Assembly (NCBI GenBank): GCA_009801015.1
Contig: VHZZ01000053.1
Location: 24,717 to 58,810, forward strand
Direction of reading: 5' to 3'
Source: Silene noctiflora
Lineage: Eukaryota; Streptophyta; Magnoliopsida; Caryophyllales; Caryophyllaceae
DNA length: 34,094 bases
A program made the position numbers and the translations under genes. Position 1 is the first letter of the stretch. Each line of letters opens with the position of its first letter. Positions 21,701-30,700 of this stretch are shown here, piece by piece. The notes below the pieces were generated by a model, which saw nothing but the letters and a program-made list of their open reading frames with translations, did not search any database and was not told the DNA's origin.

Positions 21701-24700
21701 GATAGTAGATATGTTGGATATATAGAGAGAAAAAGAAAAGGGTGGGGGAGATCTGAAGTGGTTTGGGCTTTTTGGAGGGTGGGGGAATGTTTGTGATGCT
21801 TGTGTAGAATGGTAAGGGAAGAGGGCAGGGAGAAGGGAGAAAACAGGTAGGGGGAAGGAGATCGCTGTCTGGGGGCGATGGCGAGTGGAAGTGTTGACCT
21901 GGATCTGTACCTGAGCGGAGTCTGAGGAGATGTGAGAAACTGAGAACTTGTGGATAGGGAACTAGGGTGGGAGGTACGATATTTCTGGAAAAGGCAAAGT
22001 TGGAAAAAAATAACACGAGGTTGATATTTTTTCTATTGAAATATTTCTTATATAAGCAAACAGAAACGATCAAATGCTTCAGAGCTCGAGTTAGTTTCCA
22101 TTTTTAGAATTGCTTCCCACTTAAGGTAATATGATTATATGTGTGATGGTGTAGGTGAAGATATCCCACCCATGCAGTTGAAAGAAGGAGTATTCAGATG
22201 TATCATGCAACTCTATGATTGCCTTATTACTGAAGTACACGAGCGTTGCAAAAAAGGATTGAATTTAGCCAAACGCCTAAATAGCAGCTTGGCTTTCTTC
22301 TGTTATGATCTTTTGTCTGTGATAGAGCCTCGCCAAGTTTTTGAATTGGTAAGCTTCTGAAAATTCTATAATCTCTCATGTTTTAGGTTAAAATTCACTT
22401 ATATTCATCATATGCTTGGCTCTTGTGCAATATAGTAAATTCAATTTGCCGAAGCCATAGAGTTTGGGATTTAAAGTGGGTTCTACTTTCTACTGTCTTC
22501 GATGGGGTTCAATAGATTTGTTATGCCTAGCTACTTAAAGCGCAGTCTCAGGTACCAAGTACCTGATCCTTCTGAGCCTATTTGATCAATGGAGATGGTA
22601 ATTGCTCTAGGAATGCTTTGCTTCCATACTAAAAATCTTAAAAGGAAAACATAAAAGTAGTATCTGTCATCTCCAAAATTTTGTTATGGTCAAGACTCAA
22701 GATCTTGCGAATAGCCAAGGGTCCTGATTTTTGTGCTCTTCCACTTCACAAAATTTGGAATGCCAAATGGACTTATATCAATGTATAGGATTGATCTGAA
22801 GAATTTGGATAGGTGGAATGGTGGATGCAGAAAAGCCAGTAAATTATGCGGGTTCCTGAAAGCAAACAACTTTCTTGCCTATACTTCGTGTTCGTACTTG
22901 CTAGATAACTTTCAACGTGCCAAAAAGGGATGGAAAGAGAAATGGGAAGAAAGGAAAAATACTTCTCAAAAAATCAAGGAGAAAACGGAAAAGCAGAGTA
23001 TAATTTTGGATATTTTAAACCATTCCTAAAAATTCCTCACAAACGGTTTCAAATGATGTTTGTTATCAGCCAACCAAAAATTGTTTTGGGATTAGGGCTT
23101 TATTGCCGATGTTGAAGAAACAGCGGGATCCCAATAGATCTTTCAAGTGGCTTTGTTTGTTTTAACGCAGTTCTTTATATATGGTTTTGTACGCAGGTTT
23201 CAACTCGTATGTCTGTCACTTTTGTGTTCTACGCTGATTAAACTGTATGACAGATAGTCCAAGAAGAGATCGACTGATATAATTCTTCTGTACTGCACAT
23301 AGTTATACTTACAAAATAAAATGGTCATTATTGCAGGTATCTTTGTATCTAGATAAATTTTCTGGGTTATGCCAGTCCGTTCTTCATGATTGCAAGCTTA
23401 CTTATTTACAAATCATATGTGATCATGACCTCTTTGTGGAGATGCCAGGACGAGACCCTTTAGATAGGTATGGTGAAAACGCTCTCTTATTTTCATACGA
23501 CACTTTGTTGCTTTAAAGATTGTCCCGTCTGCCATGTTTTCCTTTGTGAAATGCTAGTTGGATTTTCGATTGTTGTTCTTTTTATCCTTTTCATCTGCCA
23601 TGCTATTGTTTGGAACAAAGCTAAATGGCTCACTAAACTGGCCACATTTCTTTTCAAACAGTCATTCGATGCAGTTCTCACACAATTTTCATCTTGCATC
23701 AATCGGAAACAACTTTGTGTTACTAACACAAGGGTAAAGTTGCATTCATTTGACCCCGCCCCACAATTTGCGGGAGCCCCTGGGTTAATGTTGTTGATGA
23801 AAGTTAAAAATCAACAAATTGTATTTCTTTTTAGGACAGTGCATGATTTTGATATGATTAAAATAGCGAAAGCAAAGAATTTGAAGAACTTTACATAAAT
23901 TTAACGGATATGGATGTACGAATCTGATTCTTATAATTCTTACAGATTCTGGGTGTAGAATAGATTTTAGGCTTCACTAACCTTTATGGCCGTCCAAATC
24001 AACTAGGCTTCGTTTACCTAATGAATAAGGGTGATTAAATCAAGAAACCGTGCGTAAGGTAAAACTATTGATTTCCGACTATCACCTAAACTCTAGATTG
24101 GTGTTCAAATTTGAACTTTGTTCTCTGTTTTATCGATGCAATACTCTAAATAAACATACTGCATATAACACCAACAAAGCCTTCGTTGCTAATTGATTTT
24201 GATTTGGCTAACATTAATCGTAATTGAAAAGAGAGGGAAAATAATTAAAAAGACATTAAAAAATGTAATTTATTTTCGCAGTATGCATTTTACTCATTAC
24301 AGTACTTTTTGTATCATACTTTCCATTTACTTGCCCCTGACTAAAATCGTCAAACATAGTTCTCTCTATTGATAACCCTACCTNATCTCAAAATAAACAA
24401 ATCTCTTAGATTTAGGATGATAATTTGGGTGTTAAACATGTATTTAACTCGCTAATTGCATTATAATAGATCAAACTAATCTCTTTCTTACAATTTTGAT
24501 AAGTTTTTTTGTTTAATTTAGGGTTTATAATAGAAATTAGTTTTGGGTTTGTTCTAATTAGAGATGAAGGGATGGTGGCAACCGGCATGTCTAAGATTTG
24601 AGTCCTAAATCCCAATCCTCCCTCTCTATGTCTCGTTTTTGATATTTTTCATATCAACACAAATCAAATAACAAAGGAGGGTGGCGAGCTCACACTTGCA

Positions 24701-27700
24701 GTACAATTGCAATATGCAGGGGGTGTTTATCGAAGGTGGTGACTAGTAGGCCTATTATGTTGCTTTTGTTATTTTGTTTCGTTGATGTAGTACGCCCGTT
24801 TCCTGTCTTTTATAGCTCGAATGCGGTTCCATAGTACATTTATTTTTGAAATTTATTTACGCCAAAATTTCTTTTAGAACACTATTTACGNAGTACGTTT
24901 GTAATGTGGAGGTTGGTGACGGTGGTAAAGGGTGGTTGACGACGGTCATGGTTAATGAAGGCGGTCATGGGTGAGAAATCAAAGGAAATGATAATTAGGA
25001 GGAGAAAGTTAGAGAGAAATTAGAGGAAAAAGAGAAGGGAAATGGGAGAGGTATAATGGTAAAGAGTGTACTGCCATGAGTAAAATGTGTACTGCGAAAA
25101 TCAAGACCCAAAAACAGAAAACAATCAGAGAGTTCTTCCCCTCTACTTTAGTCTCTTTGGCGCCCTATTTTCTACGGGTTCAAGTAGACCCATAATTTTC
25201 AATTTTACTTTAAAAACATCTCAGCACTTCTCCTACCCCTTGCAATCTTTTCACCGTTTCATTCAGGCACGAAATATATGACAACTATATTCAGCAGTGC
25301 TGTTTCATTTTCTCGTCAGTAGGTGTAACCTCTACTCTCTTTAATCAACTCAGTACTTATGAGACCACATCCACCGTCGAATACACATCTTCGCAATGAA
25401 TGTGATAATGACCCATGGCTCCACTCGTGGTTTAATTAGCTTCCACTCAATTGATTGGCCATGCGGTGATTACATAGAAATCCCTTTACATAATACATAG
25501 GTCCTAATTGTCATTTCTAAATTCTAATGAACTTGATTATGTTTCCATACAAAAAAATGACCTATTTGTTTGCAAAAGCTTGTCCGATTTAAATGTAACG
25601 ATAACACCAAATCTCTTCTTAATAAAGGAGATTGAACTTTTTAGCGATTAACAAGAAAGAACCAGGCTTGGCTTACTATCATGTTGAAGTCAACTATGGC
25701 CTTGACAAAAGGCCTACGAAAAAACACATTAATTAGAAAATCCATTCGTCCTGTGTATTTGATTTTTCTTCTTGTTTATGCATTATTGGTCTACTTCAAT
25801 TCTGTATGATGTTGAACTCTTATTGCTATGAAAATTTGAGAAGTTTAAGTGATGAGCCAAAATGACTTGGTGAGTGTTTTTATGTATATTGGTTGCAGGA
25901 ACTATCTTGCATCTGTACTGATACAAGAGCTCTTCCTCACTTTGGATCATGATGATTCGTTACAGAAGGCTAAAGTGAGTATTAAATCTGGGTTTTGGTC
26001 ACCACGTGATGCGAATGCGGAAGGGTATTTGAGTTGGGGCTGTGTTTTGGATGTGGACAGTAACACAAATTTTAGTTCTTTTTTCTAAATTTTTTAATTG
26101 AGAGCATATTATGTGGTTTAACCTCATGTCAGTGGCCCGCATAGATGAAATGAGCAGGATTTGTGAGTTCACTAGTTTATAAACCAATGAGTTATTCCTA
26201 TCACCAATTAATTTTAGGATGTAACCTTCTTGGCTTTATGAAGCCCGTTCTCATGATTTAACAAAGTCAAACCAAATGGCCCGGGCCCAATCTCGTTAAT
26301 TGTGACCAATATTCTCGCAAGATATGTTAAAAGCGGCTGTGGTCATTTTCAAAACCTTTACAAAACGGCCATGTTCCGATGTTGCAGCTTTTATTTAAAA
26401 CCACAAGCTCCATGAACTGGCTGAGAGCTACTTATCAACCTAATTGTTTCGTGGTAGAACATATCTTTGGTTTATGAACATTTCTTGGAATTCTGAACAT
26501 AAAAGGTTTTAACCTGTAGGCGTCTAGAATCCTGGTGGTTCTCATGTGCAAGCATGAGTTTGATTCTCGTTATCAGAAGCCTGAAGATAAACTCTATATC
26601 GCACAACTGTATTTCCCACTCATCAGTCAGGTACCACAGCATTTATTCTTTTTGTTGCTACAAACTCACCCTTTTAATAATGTTCACCCCCTTAATTTAT
26701 GTGTTAATATACCAACCCTCAAGTCTTACTATACATCAAAAGAAATGAAGTTGTTAACATCTTGCTTCCGGTTTCTGGAAGACATTTAATTAATTCAATA
26801 CGAGAATAAATGCGAGAAGGATGATTATAAAGAAGTACAAGTGTATAAAGGCCATGGTGTATAGGAAAATTACGAAGTTTTGGTTTATGATGTTCAAGGG
26901 AGGTTTCTTTCTTCTTGTAGTAGCATATTACTCCCTCTATCTCTCTTCTTGTTCTCTACCTTTTTATTCATTTGTGAGGGCCGAGGGGTATTTTAATCAA
27001 ACATAAGAATCAGTTGAGACAGTGGAAGTATGAACATCTATGTGGATTGTATGATGTCTCTTGTTTTTTTAATACTTGCTTAGTAATGATATACATTGGG
27101 AATGTTATCTATGCAGATACTTGATGAAATGCCTGTCTTCTACAACCTTAGTGCCGCTGAGAAGCGAGAAGTCTTGATTGTTGTTTTGAACATTGTGCGG
27201 AATTTAGACGATGCATCACTAATCAAAGTGTGGCAGCAAAGCATTGCCAGAAGCAGATTATTTTTCAAAATTCTGGAAGAATGTTTAATCCTTTTTGAGG
27301 TCACCATTTGAATTTCTTCTGATTTTTTTTTTTTCAGGTTCTTGTTTTCATTTTGAACTAATTTCCTTGTTTGAGCTGCCAATGTACAGTCCGTACCTTA
27401 GTTGTTTATATATCTCAAAGCTGATTTCTCTTCTCCGCGTAAAAAATATAGGGTTAAGTCAATAAGTTGGTCTTTGAGATGAAAATTTCCATTTATATGT
27501 GTGGAAAAGTAGACCTTTTCATTCCCAGGCTCGATTTTTCATCAGTCAGTGACAGGTCATTTTTTCCTGATATGCTTTTAAAATTTCTTCTTCTGTTCTA
27601 ATTGTATATATGCTGGCTCTGACCAGGGGCCTAAAGTGTTGTAGCAAGAGCCAAGTTGGCTAGCTGGTATATGGTTCATATGACCGTTTTTTTTAAGAAA

Positions 27701-30700
27701 CTGATTTATTTGGTTTGATTATGGTGGTTTTGAACATTTTGGTGTTGGTCTTTCTGAATTTTTTTTCTACTTTTGCCATCTTCCTGAACGTTAAGCCATT
27801 GCTTAATTACTTGCTTCATACTGGTGATATTGTTTGCACGGGGGAAATGTTGGATGAGTCGCCATTTGTAGTTGAAGTTTCAGTTTGATAGTATTCTTTG
27901 GAGCTACTTGCTTGCCTCTCCCTCCTGCTACCTGTTTAATATATTTAATTTTTTGGCATTCATGTGTAGCTTGGAGTAATGTACAGCTGAAATTTAACCC
28001 TTTGTTTGGATACAAATAGAAAAGGGAAAGGGAGGGTGGAGGTGCAGACTAATGTCGTTTTACCTTCAAATCTTCCCTATATTAGAGATTTTCATTTGGT
28101 CTGTTTCAGGAGAAATGGATCCCTTAGTTTCCGTCTCCCTTCATTCCCTCCAACCACACTTGCTAACCAAACAAGAGATTTTGTCCTCTTCTGCCCCTTC
28201 CTTTTCCTCCATCTCCTTCCATCCAAATAAAGCCCAAGACTTCTAACTCCCACGTTGGATCTTCTTAGGATTTTATTTTTTTATTTTTTTTCCTGGATAC
28301 CCGACATACTAAAATTATACTGTCTTTACAATTCTCCTGCCCCCAATACTCCCAATAGTTCATTTTTATCCTCACAACCTCTTAAGTCTCTGGACCTGCT
28401 CTGTTTCATTGTTGACTTCTGCAAATCGTTAATGGTCTCTTTATGTTTGTTGTCATTTACTTGTTACAGCATAAGAGACCAACGGACAATATGATTATTG
28501 GAAATAGTTCTCGTAGTATTGCTGGAGATGGCCCTGTTTCCCCCAAGTACTCGGACAGGTTGTCTCCTGCAATCAATACATTTTTCTCAGAAGCATCACG
28601 CCAGGAGGTAGTCTGATTTGTTAAGCAAATAATTCTGATTGCCATTTCTATGATACTTGGTATGCAGTTTTGATTGGAAGCAGCTGCCTGTTTTTGTTTA
28701 ATTTTATTGTTGCAGTCTCATAGAACTCCAGAGAATTATCTGTTGCTGAAAGTTAATTCTCAATTAAGTTCTCCAAGCCAACCTTATTCATTAAGAGAAG
28801 CTTTAGCTCAAGCACAGTCATCTAGGATAGGAACCTCTGCACAAGCATTGAGAGAATCCTTGCATCCAATATTGAGACAAAAGCTGGTATGTGTTCTCAT
28901 ATTTTGGGTCAAAATGTTTCAGTTTTCATGAAGATGTCAGTCTCCACAGCTTACAGGTTTACAAAATGTTGTTATAGCAAGGTTTCTATGAAAGAAGATT
29001 TTTCTTCTACTGGTTTTCTGTTACTTCTACTGACGTTGTGCTTCTCAGGAGCTTTGGGAAGAAAATTTGTGTGCAGCTGTCAGTCTTCAAGTATTAGAAA
29101 TTACAGAAAAGTTCTCAACTACCGCTGCAGCTCACAGAATCGCTACAGATTATGGGAAACTTGACTGCATCACTTCTGTGTTTGCTAGCATCTTCTCAAG
29201 AAACCAATCACTTTCCTTCTGGAAAGCTTTTTTTCCAGCTTTTAATAATATATTCCGCTACCATGGTTCAACATTGATGTCACGTGAAAATGATCGTTTC
29301 CTTAAACAAATTGCGTTTCATCTTCTACGTCTTGCTGTGTTTCGTAATGATAATATACGGAGAAGGGCTGTAATTGGGCTCCAGATACTTGTGAGGGTAT
29401 GCTTTTGATCACTAGCAAAGAGCTAGCTCTCTATTTTTTTTTCTTTTTCTTTTTCTTTTTCTGTGACATGTAATCTTTCAAACTTAATACAACAGTGATC
29501 CCATCTGCAGAGCTCCTTCTGTTACTTCAAACAGACCACAAGGCTTAGGGTCATGCTGACCATCACCATATCAGAGTTGATGTCTGATGTTCAAGTTAGT
29601 CTGATGAAACCTGATGGTACTCTCGAAGAGAGTGGAGAAGCACGGAGACTTCGCAAATCTTTGGAGGAAATGGCAGATGAAGGGAAATGCCTAAGTTTGC
29701 TGAGGGATTGTGGTCTCTCAGAATCTTTAGTGGTTGCCATTCCTGAAAAATCTACTGAAAATCGCTGGTCGTGGTCAGAAGTTAAACATTTGTCTGATAA
29801 TCTTCTTTTGGCCCTTGATGCAAGCCTGGAACATGCTCTTCTGGTAAGATTTTCACTTGAGAATAGGTTGAACTGTTGTATAAAATTGAATTCTATCTTC
29901 AATTGTTATAATTAATGCTTTATCCATAGCAGGGTCCTGTGATGAATATCGATAGATATGCTGCTGCAGAAAGCTTTTGCAAACTTGCAGTAGCATTTGC
30001 TCCAGTTCCAGATCTCCACATAATGTGGCTACTCCATCTATGTGATGCCCATCAGGAAATGCAATCATGGGCTGAAGCAGCCCAGTGTGCAGTGGCTGTT
30101 GCTGGTGTTGTTATGCAGGTATTCTTTTGACTGTTGTTGATAGCCCATGAAGACGAATGTGAAACCCATTCTGAAATTTATAGTCCTTCACACTGAGTGG
30201 TTTCTGATAGACTTATGTACTCCTTTCATTTGGATTCACCACATTAACATATGGTTCGAGTTTTAAGAAATGCTATGTGGTCACGGCAATTAAATATAGA
30301 ATGCGACTGGTAGGTATTGGGACCTACATACTTTAGAGGGTATTTTTGTTTTAAAATCAAATTTGATCATAACGGAAATATGAATTGTATCGTTTGAATG
30401 TCCCAAAAAGGAAAGTTTAAGGAATCTAAATGAAAGGGCAGAGTCGATATTGTTAAGCCCCCCGATGCTTTAGTGGCTTAATTTACAGTATGCCTAACCT
30501 ATATGGTATTTTGTTGCTTGTAGCGCCATTTTGCTCTTTAACGCGAATATTCTATTCTACAAAATCCTTGGCAATTCATTTAACTGACATGCAAATGTGG
30601 ACGCATTCACAATCTTCGTTAAAAAATCAGTAATGCACGTAGTCAGACTCTGTTCAACACTGGCAGATCAACTCCTGTTGTTGACTTAGATTTTATTAAC

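Noticed and set aside
21678..22073. 131-codon - strand frame
   Set aside because: Low-complexity Pro/Ser-rich translation of a purine-rich intron stretch; no conserved motif.
23470..23898. 142-codon + strand frame in intron 20 as an exon or gene
   Set aside because: Begins by reading through the exon 20 donor in another frame; no homology recognised, and the correct join to exon 21 is clear.
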